Origin: Burkholderia ambifaria | GTDB taxonomy: Bacteria; Pseudomonadota; Gammaproteobacteria; Burkholderiales; Burkholderiaceae | DNA length: 64,000 nt | Direction: 5' to 3' | NCBI RefSeq assembly: GCF_001443045.1 | Contig: NZ_LKPJ01000007.1 | Location: forward strand, 143,868 to 207,867 | Part shown: piece by piece, positions 25,094 through 34,050 of the stretch | How the letters are laid out: each line of letters opens with the position of its first letter | How positions within the stretch are numbered: the first letter of the stretch is position 1 | Made by a program: the position numbers and the translations under genes | Notes under the pieces: model-generated | The model's database searches: none | The model's input: only the letters and a program-made list of their open reading frames with translations | Told to the model about the DNA's origin: nothing

Positions 25094-25110
25094 CGCCTCC
25101 GGAGACACGC

Positions 25111-26064
25111 ATGCTGAACCTGCATCGCGCGCTGGGTTGTCATCCGGCGCTGCGCGACAAGCTCGCACGCGGCGAGACGGGCAAACTGCTGGTCGGCTAC
25201 GACACCCGCAATCGCGACACCGCGTTGCGCGCGTTTTCCGCCCTGCCCGACTCGCTCGATGCGACGATCCTCTGCCTCGAAAGCACCCCGCCCGCGGACC
25301 TCACCGCCGCGCTCGCGCACGCCGACCTGTTCGTGCTGCTGTACGACTCGTCGTGCCTGCCGACACCGTCGCCGAGCGGCCCGCCGTTCCTGGCCGCGAT
25401 CCGTCCCGCGATCGTCGGGCACTGGAGCAAGTCGGTGCTGTTCAAGGATTACGGCCCGCATCTCGACGAGGCGTTCGCCGAATCGCTGGACGACATCGCC
25501 GCGCGCAACGGCCGGCTGATCGAAGCGGCCGCGCGCGCGTCGCAGATCCGCTTCATCGACGAAGCCGGCAACACGCTGGCCGGCTCGCTTTCCCCGGACC
25601 AGAAATGGACGAGCGTGGACGGGATGGGCAATCTCGACGTCGTGCCCGGCGAGATCGCGACACACGTCACCGATCTGCACGGCTCGATCGTGTTCAGCGG
25701 CACGTTTCTCGGCACCGTGCCGTTCGCGATCAAGTACCGCGTGGTCGAGCGGCTCGCGACGCTGCATGTCGAAGACAGCGTGATCGTCGATTTCGACAGC
25801 GACGACGCGGGCTTCCGGCGCGACTTCGCGTCATATCTCGACCGGCATGACAATCACCGGCGCATCGAGGAATTCGGCATCGGCACGAACCTGGGCATCC
25901 GCGGGCTGTACGGCCGCAACGCCGGATTCGAGGAACGCCATCCGGGCCTGCATCTCGGCCTTGGCGGCGGCGCGAACGGCAGCCACCACCTCGACCTGAT
26001 CTTCGCGCGCGGCACGCTCGCGTTCGACGAGCGGATCGTGTTCGACGGCACGTTCGCCGTCTGA
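25111..26064 (+). CDS. M29 aminopeptidase/NicX-like metalloenzyme
   Basis: A 317-residue protein. The C-terminal part has the metal-site layout of the M29 (aminopeptidase T) and NicX (2,5-dihydroxypyridine dioxygenase) fold: Glu253/254 in EEFGIGTN, Glu274/275 and His281 in FEERHPGLHLGLG, and H293-x-D295 in SHHLDLIF. The N-terminal half resembles the cofactor-free domain of that fold. It could therefore be a metallopeptidase or an iron oxygenase. GGAG lies 7 bases before the ATG at 25111. It follows the 40-residue peptide after 58 bases and a hairpin, in one probable operon, which suggests that it cleaves or modifies the peptide (inference). Convergent with a GNAT acetyltransferase gene. Confidence 0.75.
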   Translation: MLNLHRALGCHPALRDKLARGETGKLLVGYDTRNRDTALRAFSALPDSLDATILCLESTPPADLTAALAHADLFVLLYDSSCLPTPSPSGPPFLAAIRPAIVGHWSKSVLFKDYGPHLDEAFAESLDDIAARNGRLIEAAARASQIRFIDEAGNTLAGSLSPDQKWTSVDGMGNLDVVPGEIATHVTDLHGSIVFSGTFLGTVPFAIKYRVVERLATLHVEDSVIVDFDSDDAGFRRDFASYLDRHDNHRRIEEFGIGTNLGIRGLYGRNAGFEERHPGLHLGLGGGANGSHHLDLIFARGTLAFDERIVFDGTFAV

Positions 26065-26072
26065 CTCGAGAA

Positions 26073-26582
26073 TCAGGCTTCGGCGGCCGCCGCGTCGCCG
26101 AGCCACTTGAACATCACGAAGCAGTCGACGAAGCCGAGCCGCGCGTGACGATATGCGCGCGGCAGCCGGCCGACGATCTCGAAGCCGAGCTTCTGCCACA
26201 ACGCGACCGCCACTTCGTTCGTCGCGACCACCGAGTTGAACTGCATCGCGAGGAAGCCGCGTTCGCGCGCCACCTGCTGCGAGTGCTCGCACATCAGGCG
26301 CGCGACGCCCTTGCCGCGCGCGGCCTCGCCGACCATGTAGCCGCAGTTGCACACGTGATTGCCGGGCCCGGCCGCGTTCGCCTTCAGGTAGTACGAGCCG
26401 AGCAGCACGCCGTCCTCCTCGGCGACCCACGTGCACAGCGGCGCGTCGAGCCACAGCGCGCGAGCGGCTTCGCGCGTCTGCGCCGGATCGAATGCATAGG
26501 TCTCCTGCGCGGCGACGATCGCGTGGTATGTGGGCCAGAAGCGGGGGAAGTCGTCTTCGGTCATCGGGCGAAGCGTGATCAT
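26073..26582 (-). CDS. GNAT family N-acetyltransferase
   Basis: A 169-residue acetyltransferase. It opens ITLRPMTEDDFPRFWPTYHA and carries the acetyl-CoA loop as VGEAARGKGVARLMCEHSQ (the Q/RxxGxG/A equivalent is R-G-K-G-V-A) followed by NSVVATNEVAVALWQKLGFEIVGR, the usual C-terminal half of the fold. Length is normal. The acceptor cannot be read from the sequence. It is 8 bases from the convergent end of the M29/NicX-like gene and 40 bases from the AraC gene that precedes it on the same strand, with which it could share a transcript. Confidence 0.9.
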   Translation of the reverse strand: MITLRPMTEDDFPRFWPTYHAIVAAQETYAFDPAQTREAARALWLDAPLCTWVAEEDGVLLGSYYLKANAAGPGNHVCNCGYMVGEAARGKGVARLMCEHSQQVARERGFLAMQFNSVVATNEVAVALWQKLGFEIVGRLPRAYRHARLGFVDCFVMFKWLGDAAAAEA

Positions 26583-26622
26583 GCGGATTTTCTCGTGAAG
26601 GAGTGGGAGGATGCGCGCGGTG

Positions 26623-27681
26623 CTACGCCGCGTCGCTGCGGGCGCCGTCGTGCAGCAGGCCGCTGCGATAGGTGCCCGGCGGCACGCCATACCAGCGCTT
26701 GAATGCCTGCGAGAAACTCGACAGGTCGCTGAAGCCGAGCCGCTCGGCGACTTCCGTCAACGACAGATGTGCATCGCCGAGCAGCGTCTCGGCCATCGCG
26801 CCGCGCGCCTGCGCGAGCAGCGTGCGGAACGTCGTGCCTTCTTCCTGCAGCCGGCGCTTCAGCGTGCGCGGGCTCGTGTTCATCAGCCGCGCCATGTCCT
26901 CGAGCGAGAACGGCACGTTGCCGGGCGTCGCCGTCAGGTATTGCCGCACCATCTCCGACGTACCGACCCGCGCGCGCCGCGCTTCGACCAGCTGGCCGCA
27001 CATCTGCTCGCACATCGAGACCGTCAGCGGGTTCGCATGCGGCAGCGGCCGGTCGAGAAACGCACGGTCGAACGCGAGGCTGTTCGCGCGCGCGCCGAAC
27101 GCGGGTTCGACGCCGGCGATGCGCGGTGCGGATGCGCGTGTGGACGTGGATGCGCTCGCCGCGCTCGCGGCCTGCATCGTGAAGCGCGACAACGCGAAAT
27201 CGCCGCCGCCGATTTCCTGCAGCAGCACGGCCGCGGCCGCCATGTCGCGCTCGACGAGGAACCGGCTCAGGTCGGCATCGAGCTCCGGCGCGCCGAAATT
27301 GAGCACGCACGTCTGCGGCTCCTCGCGATACGTGATCACCGTGAACGCATACGTGAGCGGCAGGAAGCGCATCGCCAGCGCCAGCGCGTCGCGCGTGGTC
27401 GCGCTCGCGATCAGCCCGTAGCCCCACACGCCGTACGCGGAGAAGTGATAGCGCTGCCCGACCTCGAACCCGAGGCCCGGCGCGCGGCCGAGCGCGCGCA
27501 GCAGGTTGCCGGTCAGCCGCAGTTCCTGCGCGGCCGTCACCTCGACGTTCGGATCGGCGAGCTGCGCGTCCGCGAGGCCCGTGCCGGCCAGCAGCTTCGT
27601 GCGCGACACACCGCGTTCGTCGCCGAAATCGACCAGCAGCCGCGCGCTGGCCGGACTCCGGGTGAAGTCCCAGAAGCTCAT
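26623..27681 (-). CDS. AraC family regulator (OruR/ArgR-like)
   Basis: A 352-residue regulator of the group with an N-terminal arabinose-binding-like domain typical of Burkholderia and Pseudomonas (MSFWDFTRSPASARLLVDFG at the start). The C-terminal AraC domain (about 255-345) shows FSLEDMARLMNTSPRTLKRRLQEEG and VAERLGFSDLSSFSQAFKRW. The ATG at 27681 is chosen as the conserved family start; no strong ribosome site is seen. It is divergent from the aldehyde dehydrogenase/GMC oxidoreductase/monooxygenase-esterase operon across 142 bases and is the likely regulator of that operon, perhaps sensing an alcohol, ketone or lactone. Confidence 0.88.
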   Translation of the reverse strand: MSFWDFTRSPASARLLVDFGDERGVSRTKLLAGTGLADAQLADPNVEVTAAQELRLTGNLLRALGRAPGLGFEVGQRYHFSAYGVWGYGLIASATTRDALALAMRFLPLTYAFTVITYREEPQTCVLNFGAPELDADLSRFLVERDMAAAAVLLQEIGGGDFALSRFTMQAASAASASTSTRASAPRIAGVEPAFGARANSLAFDRAFLDRPLPHANPLTVSMCEQMCGQLVEARRARVGTSEMVRQYLTATPGNVPFSLEDMARLMNTSPRTLKRRLQEEGTTFRTLLAQARGAMAETLLGDAHLSLTEVAERLGFSDLSSFSQAFKRWYGVPPGTYRSGLLHDGARSDAA

Positions 27682-27823
27682 GCGGAGAAACCCTCGAAGC
27701 GCCGATTTGGCCCAAATACTAAAACAATTGTCCCGAAGCAGCATTGGTGTTTTCCCATGCGGCCCGCACCATCGGCGTCATCAGTCGTCGCCTGAACGAC
27801 GTCAACGCCCCGGAGGAGACACC

Positions 27824-29245
27824 ATGCGATCCAGTCGCCCGCCCGACCTCGCGACCCGCTTCGAACGCCAGCGCGAAGCATTCGCCCGCGACCCCGCCCC
27901 GCCGCTTGCGATCCGCCTGTCGCGGCTCGATCGGCTGCGCGCGCTGCTCGATACGCATGAAGCGTCGATCGTGCGCGCGATCGACGCCGATTTCGGCGGA
28001 CGCTCCGCGCACGAAACGCGTCTCGCCGAACTCTTCGTGGTTCGAAGCGGCCTGCGCCATGCCCGCGCACACCTGCGGCACTGGATGCGCGAACGCCGCG
28101 TGCCGACCGCCGCGCACTTCCGGCCCGGCTACAACCGGCTTGCGCCGCAGCCGCGCGGCGTCGTCGGCGTGATGGCTCCGTGGAACTATCCGCTTCAGCT
28201 CGCGATCGGCCCCGCCGTCGCGGCGCTCGCCGCCGGCAACCGCGTGCTGATCAAGCCATCGGAACTGACGCCGCGGCTGTCGGCCCTGCTCGACACGATC
28301 GTCGCCGACGCGTTCGACGCCGACGAGCTGGGCATCGTGACGGGCGACGTCGACATCGCGAAAGCGTTCGCGCGCTTGCCGTTCGACCATCTGTTCTTCA
28401 CCGGCTCGACCGCGGTCGGGCGCGACGTCGCGCAAGCCGCGGCCGCGAACCTGACGCCCGTCACGCTGGAACTCGGCGGCAAGTCGCCCGCGATCCTCGA
28501 CCCGTCGTGCGACGTCGCGCAGGCGGCCGGGCGCATCGCGTTCGGCAAGCTGCTCAATGCCGGCCAGACCTGCATCGCGCCCGACTATCTGCTGGTGCCC
28601 GCCGGCACCGCCGAGACCGTCGCCGCGCGGCTGTCGGACGCGATCGCACGCCGCTACCCGACGCTCGCCGGCAACCCCGACTACACGGCGATCATCGGCG
28701 CGCGGCATCGCGACCGCCTCGCGGCGCTGGTCGACGACGCGCGCGACGGCGGCGCACGCGTGCTCGAAGTCAATCCGGCCGGCGAACGCTTCGCCGCGGG
28801 CTCGCGCAAGTTCGCGCCGACGCTCGTGCTCGGCGCGCGCGACACGATGCGGGTGATGCGCGAGGAGATCTTCGGCCCCGTGCTGCCGATCGTCGAATAT
28901 GCGGACCTCGACGACGCGATCGACCGCGTGAATCGCGGCCCGCGCCCGCTCGCGCTGTACTGGTTCGGCCGCGACGCCGCGCGCCGCGATCGCGTGCTGC
29001 GCGAAACGGTGTCGGGCGGCGTCACGGTCAACGACTGCCTGTGGCATCTCGTACAGGAGCATCAGCCGTTCGGTGGCGTCGGCCCGAGCGGCATCGGCGC
29101 GTATCACGGCAAATGGGGGTTCGACACGTTCAGCCATCACAAGCCCGTGTTCCACCAGGCGCGCCGCAGCGGCACCGCGCTGTTCCATCCGCCGTACGGC
29201 AAGACCTTCGAGTTGCTGCTGCGCGTGCTGACGCGCATCGCGTGA
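27824..29245 (+). CDS. Coniferyl-aldehyde-dehydrogenase-like ALDH
   Basis: A 473-residue aldehyde dehydrogenase. Catalytic C250 lies in GQTCIAPDYLL and general base E216 in LELGGKSPAI; PWNYPLQLAIGP and FFTGSTAVGRDVAQA mark the NAD domain. The short length, the APDYLL motif and the C-terminal GKWGFDTFSHHKPVFHQ are typical of the coniferyl/fatty aldehyde dehydrogenase group. A strong GGAGGAGA precedes the ATG. It heads an operon with a GMC oxidoreductase and a Baeyer-Villiger monooxygenase-esterase fusion, so it probably oxidises the aldehyde formed from the alcohol released by ester cleavage. Confidence 0.9.
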   Translation: MRSSRPPDLATRFERQREAFARDPAPPLAIRLSRLDRLRALLDTHEASIVRAIDADFGGRSAHETRLAELFVVRSGLRHARAHLRHWMRERRVPTAAHFRPGYNRLAPQPRGVVGVMAPWNYPLQLAIGPAVAALAAGNRVLIKPSELTPRLSALLDTIVADAFDADELGIVTGDVDIAKAFARLPFDHLFFTGSTAVGRDVAQAAAANLTPVTLELGGKSPAILDPSCDVAQAAGRIAFGKLLNAGQTCIAPDYLLVPAGTAETVAARLSDAIARRYPTLAGNPDYTAIIGARHRDRLAALVDDARDGGARVLEVNPAGERFAAGSRKFAPTLVLGARDTMRVMREEIFGPVLPIVEYADLDDAIDRVNRGPRPLALYWFGRDAARRDRVLRETVSGGVTVNDCLWHLVQEHQPFGGVGPSGIGAYHGKWGFDTFSHHKPVFHQARRSGTALFHPPYGKTFELLLRVLTRIA

Positions 29246-29271
29246 TCCATCGACCATCGGGAGACGATTTC

Positions 29272-30999
29272 TTGAGCAAGACTTTCGACTACATCGTTGT
29301 CGGCGGCGGTTCGGGCGGGTGCGTCGTCGCCGGACGCCTGACCGAGGACCCGGCCGTCACCGTCTGCGTGCTGGAGGCCGGCGGCCGCGGCGACAGCGCG
29401 GTCGTCAACGTGCCGACCGGCGCGGTCGCGATGATGCCGACCCGCGTGAACAACTGGGCGTTCGACACGGTGCCGCAGCCGGGGCTCGGCGGGCGCATCG
29501 GCTATCAGCCGCGCGGCAAGGCGCTCGGCGGTTCGTCCGCGATCAACGCGATGGTCTACATTCGCGGCCATCGCGTCGATTACGACGGCTGGGCCGCGCT
29601 CGGCAACGAAGGCTGGTCCTACGACGACGTGCTGCCGTACTTCCGCCTGAGCGAGCACAACGAGCGCTTCGACGACGCGTTTCACGGCCGCGACGGCCCG
29701 CTGTGGGTCAGCGACCTGCGCACCGGCAACCCGTTCCATGCACGCTACCTGGAAGCGGCGCGGCAGGCCGGCCTGCCGCTCACCGACGACTTCAACGGCG
29801 CGCAGCAGGAAGGCGTCGGCATCTACCAGGTCACGCAGAAGCACGGCGAGCGGTGGAGCGCGGCGCGCGCGTATTTGCTGCCGCATGTCGGCCGTCGCGA
29901 CAACCTGACGGTCGAGACGCATGCGCAGGTGTTGCGTATCCTGTTCGACGGCACGCGTGCGACGGGCGTCGAGGTGCGGCAGCACGGCAAGGTTCGCACG
30001 CTGCGCGCACGGCGCGAAGTCGTGCTCGCGGCCGGCGCGCTGCAGACGCCTCAACTGCTGATGCTGTCGGGCGTCGGTCCGGCCGGCGAACTGCAGCGGC
30101 TCGGCATTCCGGTGCGCGCCGAGCTGCCCGGCGTCGGCCGCAACCTGCAGGATCATCCCGACTTCATCCTCGGCTACCGCACGCGCAGCGTCGACACGAT
30201 GGGCGTGTCCGCGCGCGGCGGCCTGCGCATGCTGCGCGAGTTCGCGCGCTTTCGTCGCGAACGGCGCGGGATGCTGACGTCGAATTTCGCGGAAGGCGGC
30301 GGCTTCCTCAAGACGCGTGCGGACCTCGATGCGCCCGACATCCAGTTGCACTTCGTCGTCGCGCTCGTCGACGATCATGCGCGCCGGCTGCACGCCGGCC
30401 ACGGGCTGTCGTGCCATGTGTGCCTGCTGCGGCCGCGCAGCCGCGGCTCGGTCACGCTGCACAGCGCCGATCCGCTCGCCGCGCCGCGCATCGATCCCGC
30501 GTTCTTCGACGATCCGCGCGATCTCGACGACATGGTCGCCGGCTTCCGCATCACGCGCCGGCTGATGGAAGCGCCGGCACTCGCCGAATGGATCACGCGC
30601 GATCTGTTCGCGGCGAACGTGACGACCGACGACGAAATTCGCGACGTGCTGCGCCGGCGCACCGACACCGTGTATCACCCGGTCGGCACCTGCCGGATGG
30701 GGCGCGATGCGCTCGCGGTCGTCGATCCGCAATTGCGCGTGCACGGCCTGCAGGGGCTGCGCATCGTCGATGCGTCGATCATGCCGACCCTGATCGGCGG
30801 CAACACCAACGCGCCGACGATCATGATCGCCGAGAAGGCCGTCGACCTGATCCGCGGCGTGCGGCGTGCACCGGCACGTTCGCCTGCCGATACCGAATGC
30901 GAACCGGCCACCGTGCCGACACACCGCGATACCGTCCCTGCGTCGTGCGCGTCGCACGATGCGATCCAGCTCGAGGAAACCCGCCATGTCGTCGCCTGA
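29272..30999 (+). CDS. GMC family FAD-dependent alcohol oxidoreductase
   Basis: A 575-residue glucose-methanol-choline oxidoreductase. The FAD motif GGGSGG lies at residues 11-16, and the GMC signature GKALGGSSAINAMVYIRG near 80-100. The C-terminal active site has YHPVGTCRMG and GGNTNAPTIMIAEKA. The start is a TTG at 29272: GGGAG lies upstream and the FAD fold begins within ten residues, whereas no ATG exists between the upstream stop region and the FAD motif. Such enzymes oxidise primary or secondary alcohols. The last 14 bases overlap the next gene. The final 40 residues are an unusual basic and threonine-rich tail with no known function. Confidence 0.9.
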   Translation: MSKTFDYIVVGGGSGGCVVAGRLTEDPAVTVCVLEAGGRGDSAVVNVPTGAVAMMPTRVNNWAFDTVPQPGLGGRIGYQPRGKALGGSSAINAMVYIRGHRVDYDGWAALGNEGWSYDDVLPYFRLSEHNERFDDAFHGRDGPLWVSDLRTGNPFHARYLEAARQAGLPLTDDFNGAQQEGVGIYQVTQKHGERWSAARAYLLPHVGRRDNLTVETHAQVLRILFDGTRATGVEVRQHGKVRTLRARREVVLAAGALQTPQLLMLSGVGPAGELQRLGIPVRAELPGVGRNLQDHPDFILGYRTRSVDTMGVSARGGLRMLREFARFRRERRGMLTSNFAEGGGFLKTRADLDAPDIQLHFVVALVDDHARRLHAGHGLSCHVCLLRPRSRGSVTLHSADPLAAPRIDPAFFDDPRDLDDMVAGFRITRRLMEAPALAEWITRDLFAANVTTDDEIRDVLRRRTDTVYHPVGTCRMGRDALAVVDPQLRVHGLQGLRIVDASIMPTLIGGNTNAPTIMIAEKAVDLIRGVRRAPARSPADTECEPATVPTHRDTVPASCASHDAIQLEETRHVVA

Positions 31000-33439
31000 A
31001 GCTTCCCGTCCTGCCGAAACCGCCGCGCCGCTGTCGGCGATCATCATCGGCGCCGGCTTTGCCGGCATCGGCATGGCCGTCGCGCTGCAACGCGCCGGCA
31101 TTCACGACTTCGTGATCGTCGAGCGCTCGCACGACGTCGGTGGCGTGTGGCGCGACAATCGTTACCCGGGTGCCGCGTGCGACGTGCCCTCGCATCTGTA
31201 CTCGTTCTCGTTCGAGCCCAACCCGAACTGGTCGCGCGTGTTCGCGCCGCAGCCCGAAATTTACGCGTACCTGCAGCATTGCGCGCGCAAGTATGGCCTC
31301 GCACGCCATCTGCGTTTCGGTGCCGAGGTCGAGCGCGCGCAATACGACGAAGCCCGCGCGCTGTGGGATGTCACGCTCGTCGACGGCACGACGCTCAGTG
31401 CCGCCATGCTCGTCAGCGGCACCGGTCAACTGAGCCGCCCGGCGATGCCCGACCTGCCCGGCATCGACACGTTTCGCGGCCGCGCCTTCCACTCCGCACA
31501 CTGGGATCATGACTATCCGCTCGCCGGCACGCGTGTGGCCGTGGTCGGTACCGGCGCGTCGGCGATCCAGTTCGTCCCGGCGATCGCCGGCGACGTCGAG
31601 CGCCTCTTCGTGTTCCAGCGTTCGCCCGCCTATGTGATCCCGCGCCCGGACCGCGCGTATCGTCCGTGGGAGCGGGCGCTGTTCCGTCGGCTGCCGTGGG
31701 CGATGAAGCTGCATCGCGCGGCGATCTACGTGCGCTACGAATCACGTGCGATCGCATTCACGCGGCTGCACGGGCTGATGGATGTCGCGATCGGCCGGCC
31801 GTTCCGCAAGCTGCTCGCACGCGACGTGCGCGATCCCGTGCTGCGCGAACAGCTCACGCCCGACTATCCGATCGGCTGCAAGCGGCTCCTGCTGTCGAGC
31901 GACTACCTCGCCGCGATCGGCCGCGACAACGTCGAGCTCGTCACGCAGCGCATCCGGCGCGTGACCGAAACCGGCATCGAGACCGACGACGGCGTGCATC
32001 ATCCGGTCGACGCGATCGTCTACGGCACCGGCTTCGCGGCGACCGCGTTCCTGTCGCCGATGCGCATCACCGGCCGCGACGGGCTCGACCTGAACGACGC
32101 GTGGCGGCGCGGCGCGCAGGCGTATCTCGGGCTCACCGTGCCGGGCTTTCCGAACTTCTTCATGCTGTACGGCCCGAACACCAACCTCGGCCACAACTCG
32201 ATCGTCTACATGCTCGAAAGCCAGATCGCGCACGTGATGCGCTGCGTGCGCGCGATGCGGCGCGACGGCGCGCGTGCGATCGACGTCGACCCGCGTCGCT
32301 ACCGGCGCTACAACACGCATGTGCAGCAGCGGCTCGAAGGCTCGGTATGGAGCGGCTGCAAGAGCTGGTACGTCGATGCGTCGGGCCACAACAGCACGAA
32401 CTGGCCCGGCTTCACGCTGACCTATCGATGGATCACGCGCTTCACGGGGCTGTCCGCGTATCGCTTCACGCAGCCGCTGCCCGGCACGGCCACACCGACG
32501 CAAGGAGCCGTCGTCGCGCCGCCCGCCGGCCGCACGGAAGCACTCGCCGCCGCATCGCTGCGCGGCTTTCTGCGGGTGGCATTCCGGCCGTTGATCGGGC
32601 CGCCGTTCGGCGCGCGCATGCAGCGCCGGGTCGTCGCGTTGCTGTCGCCGCTGATGCCGGGCACGCGCGGCACGCTGCGCTACCGGACGTCCGCCGCCAG
32701 CGTGCCGGTCGAGGTGATCGCGCCGAAGCGCGGCGACACGGGCGGCGCGATCCTCTACCTGCACGGCGGCGCGTTCTGCCTCGGCGGCCCGCACACGCAT
32801 CGCGGCGTGACGACGCGGCTCGCGACCGAATCCGGCCTGCCGGTGTGGGTGCCCGACTATCGGCTCGCGCCCGAGCATCCGAGCCCGGCGGCGCTCGACG
32901 ACGCGCTGGCCGCATACGATGCGTTGCGCGCGCAAGGCTGTGCGCCGCACCGGATCGTGCTTGCCGGCGATTCGGCCGGCGGCGCGCTCGCGCTGGCACT
33001 CGCCATCGCGCTGCGCGAGCGTGGCGAGCCGGCCGCGGCCGCGCTGCTGCTGATCTCGCCCGTGACCGACCCGGCACTCAGCGGCGACACGCTCGCATCG
33101 CGCCGCCGCGACGATCCGATGATCCGTCGCGGCTGGCTCGAACAGGGGCTGCGCTGGTATCACGGCGCAGGCTCGGTGGCGGCGCGCGGCCCGCTCGACA
33201 CCGACTTGCGCGGCCTGCCGCCGATCCTGATGCAGGCCGGCGACCAGGAAGTGCTGCTGTCGGATGCGCAGCGGCTCGCGGCGCATGCGCTCGCGTGCGG
33301 CGTGCCATGCCGGCTGGAGATTCATGCCGCGCGCTGGCATGTATTTCATCTGCAGGCGTTCTATCTGCGCTCGGCGCGAGACGCGCTGCGGACGCTGGCG
33401 GGGTTTGCTGCGCAGCGGGTGGCGGCGACGGCGCAGTGA
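30986..33439 (+). CDS. Baeyer-Villiger monooxygenase fused to alpha/beta-hydrolase
   Basis: An 817-residue two-enzyme protein. Residues 1-500: flavin monooxygenase with FAD motif GAGFAGIG (about 22-29), the Baeyer-Villiger fingerprint FRGRAFHSAHWD (163-174), NADPH motif VGTGASAIQF and YGPNTNLGHNS. Residues about 540-817: hormone-sensitive-lipase-type esterase with oxyanion motif HGGAF (about 590), nucleophile in GDSAGG (about 660), acidic residue in AGDQEVLLSD and catalytic His in RWHVFHLQ. The first half turns ketones into esters and the second would hydrolyse them, so the fusion couples two consecutive steps. It overlaps the GMC gene by 14 bases. Secondary alcohol to ketone to ester to alcohol plus acid to aldehyde to acid is covered by the three genes (inference). 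Confidence 0.9.
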   Translation: MSSPEASRPAETAAPLSAIIIGAGFAGIGMAVALQRAGIHDFVIVERSHDVGGVWRDNRYPGAACDVPSHLYSFSFEPNPNWSRVFAPQPEIYAYLQHCARKYGLARHLRFGAEVERAQYDEARALWDVTLVDGTTLSAAMLVSGTGQLSRPAMPDLPGIDTFRGRAFHSAHWDHDYPLAGTRVAVVGTGASAIQFVPAIAGDVERLFVFQRSPAYVIPRPDRAYRPWERALFRRLPWAMKLHRAAIYVRYESRAIAFTRLHGLMDVAIGRPFRKLLARDVRDPVLREQLTPDYPIGCKRLLLSSDYLAAIGRDNVELVTQRIRRVTETGIETDDGVHHPVDAIVYGTGFAATAFLSPMRITGRDGLDLNDAWRRGAQAYLGLTVPGFPNFFMLYGPNTNLGHNSIVYMLESQIAHVMRCVRAMRRDGARAIDVDPRRYRRYNTHVQQRLEGSVWSGCKSWYVDASGHNSTNWPGFTLTYRWITRFTGLSAYRFTQPLPGTATPTQGAVVAPPAGRTEALAAASLRGFLRVAFRPLIGPPFGARMQRRVVALLSPLMPGTRGTLRYRTSAASVPVEVIAPKRGDTGGAILYLHGGAFCLGGPHTHRGVTTRLATESGLPVWVPDYRLAPEHPSPAALDDALAAYDALRAQGCAPHRIVLAGDSAGGALALALAIALRERGEPAAAALLLISPVTDPALSGDTLASRRRDDPMIRRGWLEQGLRWYHGAGSVAARGPLDTDLRGLPPILMQAGDQEVLLSDAQRLAAHALACGVPCRLEIHAARWHVFHLQAFYLRSARDALRTLAGFAAQRVAATAQ

Positions 33440-33455
33440 TGCCGGCGATGCCGGT

Positions 33456-33487
33456 GATCGAGGCAGCGGCACGCGGCTGCCTCGATC
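33456..33487 (+). terminator. Strong 12-bp hairpin after the monooxygenase-esterase gene
   Basis: GATCGAGGCAGC (33456-33467) pairs perfectly with GCTGCCTCGATC (33476-33487) around an 8-base loop, 17 bases after the stop codon. No U-run follows directly (GTCCCG), so it may act as a message-stabilising or Rho-assisted terminator. A TTTTTT run occurs only at about 33537. Confidence 0.6.
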
Positions 33488-33958
33488 GTCCCGCTTGCAA
33501 CCATGCGACACCCTCTTGCCCAAACCTGTCGCTTATTTTTTCCGGCACGCGTGGCCGGCATGATCGCCGCAAGCCTCGGCGCGATGCCGCGACGGCCGCA
33601 CCCGCGAAGCAGTAACGCGGTTGGGCCTGCCGGCGTCGCCCGTCGCGTCGTGCGGCGGCGCGCTGGGTCAGCCGTTCAAGCCGTTTCCCCCACACGGCGC
33701 GTATCCCGAACGCGCCGATGAGATCGGCCGTTCGGCCGAATCGTCATCGCACGCCCCGAATGAAAGAATGAGCGTCGTTCGGAAAGCCAGCCTCACCCAC
33801 CTTCCCCGCAACCCCGAGCCACGACGGCACCGCAGGCATTCCTGCGCAGCGCCTTTGCATGATGCTTCGTCTCGATTCGGCAGTCGGCCCGCGTACGCGT
33901 CACTTCGTCCGCCTCATCCGACTGACGATGCAATCACGTGGATACCTTGACCCATGAT
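33488..33958. other. Intergenic region without a convincing gene
   Basis: About 470 bases separate the fusion gene from the toxin-antitoxin module. Open frames here are arginine/proline-rich, lack good ribosome sites and resemble no protein I know. A TTGACC at 33947-33952 near the right end could be part of the toxin-antitoxin promoter. Confidence 0.5.
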
Positions 33959-33974
33959 GTAGCTTATAAGTTAC
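33959..33974. promoter_or_regulatory. Palindromic operator of the toxin-antitoxin module
   Basis: A 16-bp near-perfect palindrome, GTAGCTTATAAGTTAC, 14 of 16 positions symmetric around the CTTATAAG core, lies immediately before the toxin frame. Such a site is expected for autoregulation by the antitoxin or toxin-antitoxin complex. Confidence 0.6.
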
Positions 33975-34050
33975 AACTCTCTCCAAGTTCGAACTGCTTC
34001 GCTATCAACGCGACGACGGTCGCGAACCCTTCACCGAATGGCTGAACGCC

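Noticed and set aside
29137..31101. A 654-residue minus-strand frame opposite the GMC oxidoreductase
   Set aside because: Overlaps three supported genes on the other strand and has no domain or ribosome site.
33503..33950. Short plus-strand frames before the toxin gene
   Set aside because: Low-complexity Arg/Pro/Ser composition, no ribosome sites and no resemblance to known proteins.
33947..33970. TTGACC with TATAAG as a toxin-antitoxin promoter
   Set aside because: The spacing is only 12 bases, too short for a sigma-70 promoter; only the palindrome is reported.
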